Source: Parabacteroides distasonis (lineage in GTDB: Bacteria; Bacteroidota; Bacteroidia; Bacteroidales; Tannerellaceae). Taken from it: 64,000 nucleotides of DNA. The notes under the pieces were generated by a model. It had not been told where the DNA came from. It saw nothing but the letters and a program-made list of their open reading frames with translations, and did not search any database. Position 1 is the stretch's first letter. Each line of letters opens with the position of its first letter. The stretch spans positions 1-64,000 of the forward strand of contig SUXM01000015.1 in the NCBI GenBank assembly GCA_015060925.1, given 5' to 3'. The position numbers and the translations under genes are program-made. Shown here in pieces: positions 53,485-63,310 of the stretch.

Positions 53485-54564
53485 ATGAAAAACGAAAGTA
53501 CTAAGTCTGGATTAAATACAGCTAATTTCTATAAGCTAATAGAGGGGAAGGAAACATCTTTATGTATCCTGACAAACGAAAAAGGAGCTGAGTTAACTAT
53601 CACAAATTATGGAGCTAAAATCGTTTCGCTCATGGTTCCTGACAGAGAAGGCAAGTTGGTTGATGTCGTAACCGGCCATAATTCCATTGATGAATATCTG
53701 ACATCCGAAGAACCTTATTTCGGAGCGATTTGCGGACGATATGGGAATCGCATCGCCAAAGGGAAATTCATTTTAGATGGCGTTGTTTACGATCAATTGG
53801 CTATCAATAATGGTCCTAACAACCTGCACGGAGGTATCAAAGGCTTTAATGCTGTTGTCTGGGATTGGAACCAATTGGATACCCAAACTATAGAATTGAC
53901 TTACACCTCCAAAGATGGCGAAGAGGGGTTCCCTGGGACTTTGGAAACCAAGGTGACTTATCAGTTGACTGACGACAATGAAGTCATGATTACCTATCAA
54001 GCCACAACCAACAAACCGACCGTCTTAAACTTGACCAACCACTCCTATTTTAATCTATCCGGACAAGGTGATCCTTCTGTATATGACCATTTGCTTACCA
54101 TTAATGCCGATTATTATCTACCGACAGACGAAACAGCTATCCCGTATGGCCCTAAAGAAAAGGTAGAAGGGACACCGATGGATTTCCGTACACCACATGA
54201 AGTGGGTGAACGTATAGATGAAGATTTTGAAGCATTGAATTTTGGTAAAGGATATGACCACACTTACATATTGAATAAAGAAAATACAAACGAGATGTCT
54301 TTATGCGCCCGTTGCATATCTCCTAAAACTGGTATTGTGATGGAATGTTTTACAACCGAACCGGGTGTACAACTTTATACAGGCAACTGGATGACCGGTA
54401 ACTTCATCGGGAAAAATGGTCAACGTTACCCGGCTCGTGCCGCTCTCTGCTTAGAGACCCAGCACTATCCGGATAGCCCAAACAAACCGGAATATCCGTC
54501 AACGGTATTGCGTCCGGGAGAGACATTCAACAGCAAGACTGTTTATAAATTCTCTGTAGAATAA
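53485..54564 (+). CDS. galM: Aldose 1-epimerase (mutarotase)
   Basis: A 359-residue cytosolic enzyme that interconverts alpha- and beta-galactose, the form GalK requires. Visible features are TITNYGAKIVSLMVPDREGK, the RYGNRIAKGKF loop, the substrate-binding NNGPNNLHGG (His base at about 113), LTNHSYFNLSG (second catalytic His) and the acid Glu in the FTTEPGVQLYTGNW segment. It is slightly longer than E. coli GalM and has no signal peptide. It is 34 bp upstream of the FHS permease. Confidence 0.94.
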   Translation: MKNESTKSGLNTANFYKLIEGKETSLCILTNEKGAELTITNYGAKIVSLMVPDREGKLVDVVTGHNSIDEYLTSEEPYFGAICGRYGNRIAKGKFILDGVVYDQLAINNGPNNLHGGIKGFNAVVWDWNQLDTQTIELTYTSKDGEEGFPGTLETKVTYQLTDDNEVMITYQATTNKPTVLNLTNHSYFNLSGQGDPSVYDHLLTINADYYLPTDETAIPYGPKEKVEGTPMDFRTPHEVGERIDEDFEALNFGKGYDHTYILNKENTNEMSLCARCISPKTGIVMECFTTEPGVQLYTGNWMTGNFIGKNGQRYPARAALCLETQHYPDSPNKPEYPSTVLRPGETFNSKTVYKFSVE

Positions 54565-54598
54565 CAAATTATTTAATAACATTTAAAAATATCAATCA

Positions 54599-55885
54599 AT
54601 GGCTCAACAAACTAAACAATGGGGTGCTATTCTTGTAATGATTGCACTCTTCGCAATGATTGCCTTTGTGACAAATTTATGCTCACCAATGGCAAACATC
54701 ATCAAAGCTCAGGGAGAAATTTCTGAAGTATTGGCTCAAATTGGCAACTATGGTAACTTCGTTGCTTACTTGCTAATGGGTATTCCAGCCGGTATGCTTA
54801 TCGCTAAGTATGGCTACAAAAAGACTGCTTTAATCGGTCTTGCAATCGGTATCACTGGTATCATCGTTCAATGGATGAGTGGTCAGTTCGATGCCAAAGA
54901 AAACTTAGGTCTTGTATTTACTATCTACTTGGTAGGTGCATTCATTACAGGTTTCTGTATGTGTATCCTTAACTGTGTAGTAAACCCAATGTTGAACCTT
55001 CTTGGTGGCGGTGGTAATGCCGGAAACCAGCTAATCCAAACAGGTGGTGTATTCAACTCTGCTGCTGCAGTAGCTGTTTATATCATCATGGGTGCTTTGA
55101 TCGGTGAAATCACTCCTGAAACAAAGATTGCGGATGCTACTCCGGCTTTGATGATTGCTTTGGCTATTTTCATCATCGCTTTTGTTGTTATTATCTTCAC
55201 TAAAATTGAAGAGCCAGAACAGGCTCCGGTTGACACAAGCTTAATCAAAGGTGCGTTGAAATATCGCCACTTTGCATTGGGTGCTCTTGCTATTTTCCTT
55301 TATATGAGTGTAGAAGTAGGTACTCCTACTTACATCAATATGTATTTGGTTAACACTCCGGAATTAGGAATCTCTGCTGCTACTGCCGGTTTGATCGTGG
55401 CTGTTTACTGGTTCATGATGCTTATCGGTCGTTTCATCGGTGCAAGTATCGGTGGTAAAGTTTCCAGCCGTGTCATGATTACGACTGTATCTATCGCAAC
55501 ATTGCTTCTTGTTTCATTCGGTATGTTTGCTCCGACTGACATCAAAGTAAATGTTCCAGGTATTGACTGGGGTACTTTGACATTGATTTGGGCTGAAGTT
55601 CCTATCGGTATCTTCGCATTCTTATTGGTAGGTCTTTGTACTTCTGTCATGTGGGGTGGTATCTTCAACATGGCTGTAGAAGGTTTGGGTAAATACACTG
55701 CTGTTGCTTCTGGTATCTTCATGACTATGGTATTTGGTTGTGCAGTGATGTTGGCTATCCAGGCTCAAGTAGCAGAAATGACAGATTATATGACCAGCTA
55801 CTGGGTTGTTCTTTTCAGTGCAGCTTATATCCTATTCTATGCACTTATAGGTTCTAAAAATGTAAATAAAGAATCTGCAAAATAA
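54599..55885 (+). CDS. gluP: FHS-family glucose/galactose:H+ symporter (MFS)
   Basis: A 428-residue major-facilitator permease with twelve helices, of the fucose-galactose-glucose type. It starts MAQQTKQWGAILVMIALFAMIAFVTNLCSP, has the MFS loop motif GMLIAKYGYKKTALIG, and the LNCVVNPMLNLLGG and MWGGIFNMAVEGLGKYT segments typical of the FHS branch. Its place between galM and galK supports galactose as a substrate; glucose uptake is also likely. Confidence 0.9.
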   Translation: MAQQTKQWGAILVMIALFAMIAFVTNLCSPMANIIKAQGEISEVLAQIGNYGNFVAYLLMGIPAGMLIAKYGYKKTALIGLAIGITGIIVQWMSGQFDAKENLGLVFTIYLVGAFITGFCMCILNCVVNPMLNLLGGGGNAGNQLIQTGGVFNSAAAVAVYIIMGALIGEITPETKIADATPALMIALAIFIIAFVVIIFTKIEEPEQAPVDTSLIKGALKYRHFALGALAIFLYMSVEVGTPTYINMYLVNTPELGISAATAGLIVAVYWFMMLIGRFIGASIGGKVSSRVMITTVSIATLLLVSFGMFAPTDIKVNVPGIDWGTLTLIWAEVPIGIFAFLLVGLCTSVMWGGIFNMAVEGLGKYTAVASGIFMTMVFGCAVMLAIQAQVAEMTDYMTSYWVVLFSAAYILFYALIGSKNVNKESAK

Positions 55886-55898
55886 ATCAACAATAATA

Positions 55899-55936
55899 AA
55901 AAAAGGCGTGCCAAGAAATCAAGTGACACGCCTTTA
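55899..55936 (+). terminator. Hairpin between gluP and galK
   Basis: AAAGGCGTG (55902-55910) pairs with CACGCCTTT (55927-55935) around a 16-nt loop. The downstream T-run is short, so it may let some transcription through to galK. Confidence 0.6.
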
Positions 55937-55959
55937 TCTAACTTATAAATAATACAATC

Positions 55960-57105
55960 ATGCAAACAAGAATCAGAAATAAATTTCAAGAGTTATTCGC
56001 AACAGAAGGTAGCGTATATGCATCTCCGGGACGTATCAATTTGATCGGTGAACATACTGACTACAATGGAGGTTTTGTTTTCCCGGGTGCTATTGACAAA
56101 GGGATGATTGCTGAAATCAAACCTAACGGATTAGATAAAGTACGTGCATTTTCTGTTGACTTGAACGACTATGCTGAATTCGGTTTGAAAGAAGAAGACG
56201 CTCCCAAAGCTAGCTGGGCAAGATACATCTTTGGTGTATGCCGCGAAATCATCAAACGTGGCGGAGAGGTAAAAGGTTTCGATACTGTATTCGCAGGTGA
56301 TGTACCTTTAGGTGCAGGTATGTCCTCTTCTGCTGCATTGGAAAGTACGTATGCTTTCGCATTGAACGACCTTTATAACTTGAATATCGACAAGTTTGAA
56401 TTGGCTAAAATCGGTCAGTCTACCGAACATAACTACTGCGGTGTAAACTGTGGTATCATGGACCAGTTTGCATCTGTATTTGGTGCAAAGGGTAGCTTGA
56501 TCCGTCTGGACTGCCGTTCTCTTGAATACAAATACTTCCCGTTCAATCCGGTTGGCTACAAATTGGTATTACTTGACTCTGTCGTAAAACATGAGTTGGC
56601 CTCTTCAGCTTATAACAAACGCCGTCAGTCTTGTGAAAATGCAGCTGCAGCTATCCGCCGTAATCATCCGGAAGTAGAATTCTTACGTGATGCGACTATG
56701 GATATGTTGGACGAAGTTAAGAACGACATCAGTGCAGAAGACTACATGCGTGCAGAATATGTCATCGGTGAAGTTCAACGAGTACTTGATGTTTGTGACG
56801 CATTAGAAAAAGGCGATTACGAAACTGTTGGCCAGAAAATGTACGAAACTCATTACGGCATGAGCAAACAATATGAAGTTAGCTGCGAAGAGCTTGACTT
56901 TTTAAATGACGTTGCTAAGAAATGTGGCGTAACAGGATCTCGTGTAATGGGTGGTGGTTTCGGTGGATGTACTATCAACTTGGTAAAAGAAGAAAAATTT
57001 GATGCATTCGTGAAAGAAGCATTCAAATCTTACACTGAAAAGTTCGGTCACGAACCTAAATTATACGAAGTTGTGATTAGCGATGGCGCTCGCAAATTAG
57101 CATAA
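55960..57105 (+). CDS. galK: Galactokinase
   Basis: A 381-residue GHMP kinase that phosphorylates galactose with ATP. The galactokinase signature is GRINLIGEHTDYNGG (residues 24-38), the ATP-binding loop GDVPLGAGMSSSAALE (about 115-130) and the C-terminal GGGFGGCTI (about 331-339). No galT or galE is visible in this window. It has its own terminator. Confidence 0.97.
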   Translation: MQTRIRNKFQELFATEGSVYASPGRINLIGEHTDYNGGFVFPGAIDKGMIAEIKPNGLDKVRAFSVDLNDYAEFGLKEEDAPKASWARYIFGVCREIIKRGGEVKGFDTVFAGDVPLGAGMSSSAALESTYAFALNDLYNLNIDKFELAKIGQSTEHNYCGVNCGIMDQFASVFGAKGSLIRLDCRSLEYKYFPFNPVGYKLVLLDSVVKHELASSAYNKRRQSCENAAAAIRRNHPEVEFLRDATMDMLDEVKNDISAEDYMRAEYVIGEVQRVLDVCDALEKGDYETVGQKMYETHYGMSKQYEVSCEELDFLNDVAKKCGVTGSRVMGGGFGGCTINLVKEEKFDAFVKEAFKSYTEKFGHEPKLYEVVISDGARKLA

Positions 57106-57121
57106 CAGTAATCTTTTTAAT

Positions 57122-57168
57122 AATGCAACGAAGATTTTCAAAACAGCGAATCTCTTCGTTGCATTTTC
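57122..57168 (+). terminator. Terminator of galK
   Basis: AATGCAACGAAGA (57122-57134) pairs perfectly with TCTTCGTTGCATT (57153-57165) around an 18-nt loop and is followed by a T-rich tract. Confidence 0.8.
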
Positions 57169-57199
57169 TTTTTATCAAAAGCCATAGAACAAAGATACC

Positions 57200-58879
57200 A
57201 TGACTGACAAAAAATATGTAATAGGTTTAGATTTCGGTAGTGATTCCGGACGTGCCATTGTTGTAAATGCCACAACAGGAGAAGTCATTGCTTCTGCTGT
57301 CAAGTATTATCCCCGATGGAAAGAAGGCAAGTATTGTAATCCCTCCATCAACCAATACAGGCATCATCCCCTTGATTACATCGAGACAATGGAACAAACG
57401 ATCCTAAATGCTTTAGCTCAATGTCCACAAGAGATAACGGCTGACATTGCCGGTATAGCCTTCGATACGACAGGAAGTACACCCGTATTAACCGATGAGA
57501 CAGGACTTCCACTGGCTCTCTTACCTGAATATGCAGAAAATCCCAATGCAATGTTTGTCTTATGGAAAGACCATACTGCCATCCAAGAGGCAGCAGAAGT
57601 CAACCGTCTTGCCAAACAATGGGATATAGATTACACAGCATACGAGGGAGGCATCTATGACTCGGAATGGGTATGGGCAAAAATGGCTCATTTATTAAGG
57701 ATAGATACTGACATCCGAAAAAAAGCTTATGCTTGGATTGAGTTATGCGATTGGTTACCCGCACTTCTTACCGGAAAAACCAAACCGGAAGAGGCCTACC
57801 GAAACCGTTGTGCAGCCGGACATAAAGCCATGTGGATGGCTGAATGGGGAGGTCTTCCCCCTGAAACATTCTTAACAAAGATCGAACCCTCTTTGGCAGG
57901 ATTCCGAGAACACCTTTACAAAGAGACCCATACAGGAGGAACTAAAATAGGTGAACTTTCTAAAGATTGGGCTGAACGGTTAGGTCTCAACACCTCTGTA
58001 TCCATCTCTGTGGGAGCGCTGGATTGTCATACCGGAGCTGTCGGAGCAGGGATCAAACCTCGTACATTAGTTCGCGTTATCGGAACTTCAACATGCGACA
58101 TCATGGTTTCTTCATACGAAGAGATGCAAAACAAATTGATACCTGGCATCTGTGGACAGGTAGACGGTTCTGTCCTCCCCGGCATGATTGGTATGGAAGC
58201 CGGCCAATCCAGTTTTGGAGACATCTATGCTTGGTTCAAAAGAGTGTTGGCATGGCCAATAGAAAACATCTTAGCTCAAAGTACACTAATCGATAATGAG
58301 ACCAAAAACAAACTCATAGAAGAGACTATAGACAAGATCATTCCAGCCTTGACCAAAGAGGCTGAACAAATCCCGATTAGCCAAAGTTCAATTTTAGCGG
58401 TAGACTGGATGAACGGACGCCGTACTCCAGATGCCAATCCTTTAGTAAAGGGGACTATCACCGGACTTAACTTGGCAAGTTCAGCTCCTCTTATCTTCAA
58501 GGCTTTGGTTGAGGCTACAGCATTTGGCTCAAAAGCGATCATCGACCGCTTCTTGAAAAACGGTCTAACCATCGAAAGTGTCATCGGTATTGGAGGTATT
58601 GCTCTCAAATCACCATTCATCATGCAAACATTAGCCGATGTATTGAACATGCCAATCAAGGTATCCAAAGCCGAACAAGCATGTGCACTGGGTAGTGCCA
58701 TGTTTGCCGCTGTCGGAGCCGGCATTTATCAAACCGTAGAGGAGGCACAGGATAAAATGAACCAAGGATTTGCAAAAGAATATTTCCCAAATCCCGAAAA
58801 CCATCAGGTTTATCTGACTATTTATGAGAAATATCTTCAATTAGGAGCTTTTACAGATAAGGAATTATTTAATAAATAG
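57200..58879 (+). CDS. araB: Ribulokinase
   Basis: A 559-residue FGGY-family sugar kinase that phosphorylates L-ribulose (and probably related pentuloses). The ATP-binding start is VIGLDFGSDSGRAIV. Family hallmarks are IAFDTTGSTPVLTD, WKDHTA, NRCAAGHKAMW and the FGGY signature region GGIALKSPFIMQTLADVLNMPI. The length fits AraB (about 560). No araA or araD lies beside it here, but transketolase and rpiB follow, which handle the product after epimerisation. Confidence 0.94.
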   Translation: MTDKKYVIGLDFGSDSGRAIVVNATTGEVIASAVKYYPRWKEGKYCNPSINQYRHHPLDYIETMEQTILNALAQCPQEITADIAGIAFDTTGSTPVLTDETGLPLALLPEYAENPNAMFVLWKDHTAIQEAAEVNRLAKQWDIDYTAYEGGIYDSEWVWAKMAHLLRIDTDIRKKAYAWIELCDWLPALLTGKTKPEEAYRNRCAAGHKAMWMAEWGGLPPETFLTKIEPSLAGFREHLYKETHTGGTKIGELSKDWAERLGLNTSVSISVGALDCHTGAVGAGIKPRTLVRVIGTSTCDIMVSSYEEMQNKLIPGICGQVDGSVLPGMIGMEAGQSSFGDIYAWFKRVLAWPIENILAQSTLIDNETKNKLIEETIDKIIPALTKEAEQIPISQSSILAVDWMNGRRTPDANPLVKGTITGLNLASSAPLIFKALVEATAFGSKAIIDRFLKNGLTIESVIGIGGIALKSPFIMQTLADVLNMPIKVSKAEQACALGSAMFAAVGAGIYQTVEEAQDKMNQGFAKEYFPNPENHQVYLTIYEKYLQLGAFTDKELFNK

Positions 58880-58901
58880 AATCCAATACGAGGAGATTCA
58901 C

Positions 58902-58909
58902 TATCTTTG
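58902..58909 (+). promoter_or_regulatory. -7 box of the transketolase gene
   Basis: TATCTTTG matches the consensus and lies 25 bp before the start codon at 58935. No clear -33 element. Confidence 0.5.
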
Positions 58910-58934
58910 CAAAAAAACAACAAAACTTCATACA

Positions 58935-60962
58935 ATGAACGATATCAATTTAATGAACAAAGCAGCAGATAACGTCCGTATTCTTGCTGCATCCATGGTC
59001 GAAAAGGCTAAATCTGGTCACCCAGGTGGCGCAATGGGAGGAGCCGATTTTATCAATGTACTGTTCTCTGAATTTCTTGTTTACGATCCACAAAATCCGA
59101 CATGGGAAGGAAGAGACCGTTACTTCCAAGATCCGGGACACATGTCACCCATGCTTTATGCCATCTTAGCACTGACCGGTAAATTCACAATGGATGAATT
59201 GAAAGAATTCCGCCAGTGGGGAAGCGTAACACCGGGACATCCAGAAATCGACGTAATGCGTGGTATCGAAAACACATCCGGTCCATTGGGACAAGGACAT
59301 ACATTTGCAGTCGGTGCTGCCATCGCTGCCAAATTCTTAAAGGCCCGCCTTGGTGATGTGATGGATCAAACCATTTATGCTTACATTTCTGACGGTGGTA
59401 TCCAAGAAGAGATTTCCCAAGGAGCCGGCCGTATTGCCGGAACATTAGGTTTGGACAACCTTATCATGTTCTATGATTCTAACAATATCCAGCTTTCAAC
59501 GACTGTAGATGAAGTTTCTACTGAAAACGTAGCGATGAAATATGAAGCTTGGGGTTGGAAAGTAATCTCCATCAATGGAAATGATGTGGCAGAAATCCGC
59601 CAAGCTCTTACTGAAGCAAAAGCTGAAAAGAGCCGTCCTACCCTTATCATTGGCCAGACCATCATGGGTAAAGGGGCTGTAGGTGCAGATAACAGCAGCT
59701 ATGAAAACAAAGTTTCCACACATGGCCAACCAATCTCTGCTGCTGGTGCATCCATCGCAGAAACCATTAAGAATTTAGGAGGTAACCCGGAAGATCCATT
59801 CCAGATTTTCCCGGAAGTAGCCGAACTATATGCAAACCGTGCAAAAGAATTAGCTGCTATCGTAGCCGAACGTAACCAAGCAAAAGAGGCATGGGCTAAC
59901 GCTAATCCAGAATTGGCAGCCAAGATGAAAACATGGTTCTCAGGAGCAGCTCCGGTTGTTGATTGGAAAGCAATCGAACAAAAACCGAACCAGGCAACCC
60001 GTGCTGCATCAGCAACTGTTTTAAGCGCTTTGGCTACCCAAGTGGAAAACATGATTGTTGCTTCAGCCGACCTATCTAACTCTGATAAGACAGACGGTTT
60101 CTTAAAAAAGACACATGCATTCACAAAAGGAGACTTCAGCGGAGCCTTTTTCCAAGCCGGTGTAGCTGAATTAACTATGGCATGTATCTGTATCGGTATG
60201 TCATTGCATGGTGGTGTCATTGCTGCTTGCGGTACATTCTTTGTATTCTCTGATTATATGAAACCGGCTGTTCGTATGGCCGCTTTGATGGAACAACCAG
60301 TTAAATTCATCTGGACACACGATGCATTCCGTGTAGGTGAAGATGGTCCTACCCACGAACCGGTTGAACAAGAAGCTCAAATCCGTTTGATGGAAAAACT
60401 AAAGAACCACAAGGGACATAACTCCATGTTGGTATTACGTCCGGCAGATGCAGTCGAAACAACAGTGGCATGGAAGATGGCAATGGAAAACACCTCTACT
60501 CCTACTGCTTTGATCCTCTCCCGCCAGAACATCACTGACCTACCGGCTAAAGAATGCCGTTACGAAGAGGCTTTACAGGCTGGTAAAGGTGCTTACATCG
60601 TAGAGGGAGATGAAAACCCAGATGTAACCATGGTCGCTTCCGGTTCTGAAGTATCAACTTTAGTAGAAGGAGCTGCTTTGCTTCGTGCAGACGGAATCAA
60701 GGTTCGCATCGTATCTGTTCCTTCTGAAGGATTGTTCCGCAGCCAAAGCAAAGAATATCAAGAATCTGTCATTCCGACAGGAAGCAAAATATTCGGACTA
60801 ACTGCCGGTTTGCCTGTCAACTTAGAAGGTTTGGTAGGTGCAAACGGTAAAGTATGGGGACTTGAATCATTCGGTTTCTCTGCTCCATACAAAGTCTTGG
60901 ATGAAAAGTTAGGCTTCACCGGACAGAATGTTTATAACCAAGTAAAAGAATTATTAGCATAA
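58935..60962 (+). CDS. tkt: Transketolase
   Basis: A 675-residue thiamine-diphosphate enzyme of the non-oxidative pentose-phosphate pathway. The cofactor-binding regions are SGHPGGAMGGADF (about 28-40), HTFAVGAAIA and the YISDGGIQEEISQGAG metal-binding motif (about 153-168, SDGG in place of the common GDG). The pyrimidine domain has the DAFRVGEDGPTHEPVEQ motif (about 467-483). Two-domain plus C-terminal layout is complete. It precedes rpiB, the other pentose-phosphate gene. Confidence 0.97.
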   Translation: MNDINLMNKAADNVRILAASMVEKAKSGHPGGAMGGADFINVLFSEFLVYDPQNPTWEGRDRYFQDPGHMSPMLYAILALTGKFTMDELKEFRQWGSVTPGHPEIDVMRGIENTSGPLGQGHTFAVGAAIAAKFLKARLGDVMDQTIYAYISDGGIQEEISQGAGRIAGTLGLDNLIMFYDSNNIQLSTTVDEVSTENVAMKYEAWGWKVISINGNDVAEIRQALTEAKAEKSRPTLIIGQTIMGKGAVGADNSSYENKVSTHGQPISAAGASIAETIKNLGGNPEDPFQIFPEVAELYANRAKELAAIVAERNQAKEAWANANPELAAKMKTWFSGAAPVVDWKAIEQKPNQATRAASATVLSALATQVENMIVASADLSNSDKTDGFLKKTHAFTKGDFSGAFFQAGVAELTMACICIGMSLHGGVIAACGTFFVFSDYMKPAVRMAALMEQPVKFIWTHDAFRVGEDGPTHEPVEQEAQIRLMEKLKNHKGHNSMLVLRPADAVETTVAWKMAMENTSTPTALILSRQNITDLPAKECRYEEALQAGKGAYIVEGDENPDVTMVASGSEVSTLVEGAALLRADGIKVRIVSVPSEGLFRSQSKEYQESVIPTGSKIFGLTAGLPVNLEGLVGANGKVWGLESFGFSAPYKVLDEKLGFTGQNVYNQVKELLA

Positions 60963-60969
60963 TAACCCC

Positions 60970-61002
60970 AAAGGAGTACGCTTAGTCGTACTCCTTTTAT
61001 TT
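60970..61002 (+). terminator. Hairpin between tkt and rpiB
   Basis: AAGGAGTACG (60971-60980) pairs with CGTACTCCTT (60987-60996) around CTTAGT and is followed by T-rich sequence. It ends just before the rpiB ribosome-binding region and may reduce rpiB expression relative to tkt. Confidence 0.7.
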
Positions 61003-61013
61003 TTACCAGAAAT

Positions 61014-61445
61014 ATGAAAACAATAGGTTTATGTAGCGACCATGCAGGGTTTGAGTTAAAAGAGTATATCAAACAAATACTTGACTCAAAAGGGATTGTA
61101 TATAAAGATTTCGGTACACATTCAACTGACAGTTGTGATTATCCGGATTTCGCCCATCCGCTTGCTAATGCCATTGAGTCAGGAGAAGTATATCCCGGCA
61201 TTGCAATATGTGGAACCGGAAACGGAATCGCCATTACTCTAAACAAACATCAAGGAATACGTGCTGCCCTCTGTTGGGAAAAAGAGTTAGCCTCTTTTGC
61301 TCGTTCTCATAACGATGCGAACATACTTGTCATGCCAGGCCGTTTTATTAGCCAAGAAGAGGCTACACGCGTGGTTGAAGCATTTCTCTCTACCCCATTT
61401 GAAGGAGGTCGTCACCAACGCAGAATCGACAAAATACCTCTATAA
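61014..61445 (+). CDS. rpiB: Ribose-5-phosphate isomerase B
   Basis: A 143-residue LacA/RpiB-family enzyme that interconverts ribose-5-phosphate and ribulose-5-phosphate. The N-terminal CSDHAGFELKEYI (Asp9, His10) and ICGTGNGIAI signatures are intact, and the C-terminus carries GGRHQRRIDKI. It follows tkt and fits the pentose-phosphate role of this block. Confidence 0.96.
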   Translation: MKTIGLCSDHAGFELKEYIKQILDSKGIVYKDFGTHSTDSCDYPDFAHPLANAIESGEVYPGIAICGTGNGIAITLNKHQGIRAALCWEKELASFARSHNDANILVMPGRFISQEEATRVVEAFLSTPFEGGRHQRRIDKIPL

Positions 61446-61465
61446 TTTCAACATATACCCTAAAG

Positions 61466-61512
61466 AAACAAGCCTCTTAATCTCTTAGGAAAGGAGATTA
61501 GGAGGCTTGTTT
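61466..61512. terminator. Bidirectional terminator between rpiB and the glycosidase-like gene
   Basis: AAACAAGCCTC-TTAATCTC pairs with GAGATTA-GGAGGCTTGTTT (one mismatch) around a short loop. It lies between the convergent rpiB and 61537 genes. Confidence 0.75.
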
Positions 61513-61536
61513 GATTCACCCGTCTCACCTCTTGGG

Positions 61537-63120
61537 CTATATATCATAATATTCTGGAGCTTCAGCCGGATTCACCTGCAATTCCACCCACTCTATCTGT
61601 TGCAGAGTCGGCCATGTTCCCACTTCTACCTCATTCTTTCCCTCTTTCAATACATCCATCGGGAAAATATATTGGATAAACCGAGCTGCCCGTGAACTAA
61701 AATACTCGATATTTCCGGCATACGTAAACTGTCGTATCGCAGGAACACCATTTAACGTAGCAGGCAACATCACTTGTCCTACATCTTCTGATTTCTGCAA
61801 ACCGATCAACAAAGAGACATATCCCTTTTCAGCATAACGCTTACCCGTATAAATCGTAAATTTATTCACCTGATTAGTTGTACATGGTAACCGGCAAGTA
61901 AAACGATCATCTGGTGTTCGCCAATCCGGATAGGTTACCGGATGACGACGACGTACAGACTTCATCTGTTCCGGAGTAAAACCACTACATAACATCGTAT
62001 AAAGCGGAGATTGAGGATTCAGCGGATTCGAATAGGCCATATTAAAAAAGTAAAGCCCATCCACCCCACGTTCAATCAAATCAGCCGCCCATCCATAATA
62101 AACGGCTGCTGGAATTTCGATTCTCGGAGCTCCCTCATAAGCTGCCATGTGATAATCTGTACCCGGAAGCAAAGCTACCGGCTTGGAAGCCTTACTAAGC
62201 AACTCACGCCAAGCCTCAATCGGCATTTTTGTATCAATACTATTATAAAATGCGGTTGGAACCAACATATCAATAAGCCCCTCTTCAGCCCATTGACCGA
62301 CCTTGAACCCCCAAGCATCGGTAATCTCAAGGGTTGTCGGCACACGTACCGATATACCCAAAACATGCCCCCTCTCCTTTTGGCAAGAATCAACCATCGC
62401 ACGTACATCCCGCATAAATTGCGTCAAGACACCACTCTGTTCCTGTTCCTTTCCGGGAGAAAGCAAATAAGGATTACGCATCCAATCCAATTCGATGCCG
62501 TCCACATCATAACGAGTAAGCAATTCACGAACCAAATCCAAATGATGCTGATAAGCAACCGGTTTGGAATAATCATACACCATCAACTGAGCCGTCTTCC
62601 AACCATTGTCACAAACCGTTTCCGGCACTCGGCGAAGTTCCGGATGTTCATGCCAATATTGGGTATTACGGTAATTCTTTCGTGTAGAAGAAAGCCCATG
62701 CCCATCATTCATACGAACCGTAATCCAAGGAGAAATTCCCCGTTTCCGACACTGCTTAGTCCATACCGCATAAGGATCTATCCCTTTCCGATATAGAATA
62801 CCGGCATTGATACACCAACTATGTGCCACCGGATCATCATTGACACCTGCCCAAATCGGTTCATCCACTTGTGAATCATAACTTGTACGCTGACCATTCG
62901 GACACATAAAAAAGTGAGTAACCTTCGTTGTTGCCAACCGATCGATATATCCCTCCAATGCATCCTGCGTCATCAACGTCGAATCCAATTTAAAATAATG
63001 GTCATTGTCCTCGTTGAAAACAATCATCAACGAACGGCCGGACGGCTTTTCCTGTACACAAGCCATCCCCACAAACAAAAGGGAAACCAACGTAATCCAT
63101 TTAAACCCATGTTTTTTCAT
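61537..63120 (-). CDS. TIM-barrel glycoside-hydrolase-like lipoprotein
   Basis: A 527-residue secreted protein; the start at 63120 (MKKHGFKWITLVSLLFVGMAC) gives a lipoprotein signal with lipidated Cys21, so the longer frame to 63171 is rejected. The barrel includes VTHFFMCPNGQRTSY, GISPWITVRMNDGHG, VDGIELDWMRNP (an acid in the strand-4 position typical of retaining glycosidases) and VDGLYFFNMAYSNP. The C-terminal about 130 residues are beta-rich. It resembles the GH10-like/GHL families of Bacteroidetes that act on glycans; no substrate can be assigned. A single gene with no SusC/D near it. Confidence 0.82.
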   Translation of the reverse strand: MKKHGFKWITLVSLLFVGMACVQEKPSGRSLMIVFNEDNDHYFKLDSTLMTQDALEGYIDRLATTKVTHFFMCPNGQRTSYDSQVDEPIWAGVNDDPVAHSWCINAGILYRKGIDPYAVWTKQCRKRGISPWITVRMNDGHGLSSTRKNYRNTQYWHEHPELRRVPETVCDNGWKTAQLMVYDYSKPVAYQHHLDLVRELLTRYDVDGIELDWMRNPYLLSPGKEQEQSGVLTQFMRDVRAMVDSCQKERGHVLGISVRVPTTLEITDAWGFKVGQWAEEGLIDMLVPTAFYNSIDTKMPIEAWRELLSKASKPVALLPGTDYHMAAYEGAPRIEIPAAVYYGWAADLIERGVDGLYFFNMAYSNPLNPQSPLYTMLCSGFTPEQMKSVRRRHPVTYPDWRTPDDRFTCRLPCTTNQVNKFTIYTGKRYAEKGYVSLLIGLQKSEDVGQVMLPATLNGVPAIRQFTYAGNIEYFSSRAARFIQYIFPMDVLKEGKNEVEVGTWPTLQQIEWVELQVNPAEAPEYYDI

Positions 63121-63169
63121 AATACATAATATTAAGTCATGCACAAAAATAAAACTTTTTATCAATGCC

Positions 63170-63232
63170 ATTTACCTCCGATGTAATTAAAAATAGGTCG
63201 GATGTAAGTGAAGATTACATCCGACCTATCTT
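63170..63232 (+). repeat. Three-armed palindromic repeat, copy E
   Basis: Arm 1 TTTACCTCCGATGTAATT is followed by arm 2 ATAGGTCGGATGTAA (63193-63207) and arm 3 TTACATCCGACCTAT (63215-63229). Arms 2 and 3 are perfect reverse complements around a 7-nt loop. It is the cleanest copy and lies in the 190-bp gap upstream of the glycosidase-like gene and past the tnaA stop. Otherwise the gap holds no feature I can support. Confidence 0.85.
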
Positions 63233-63310
63233 TAACCAGGGACACTGCAAATACATCAAGATCAGTAAGTATGTACCACTATCCCCTTTCTTAATACCAA
63301 AGTGTTTACC

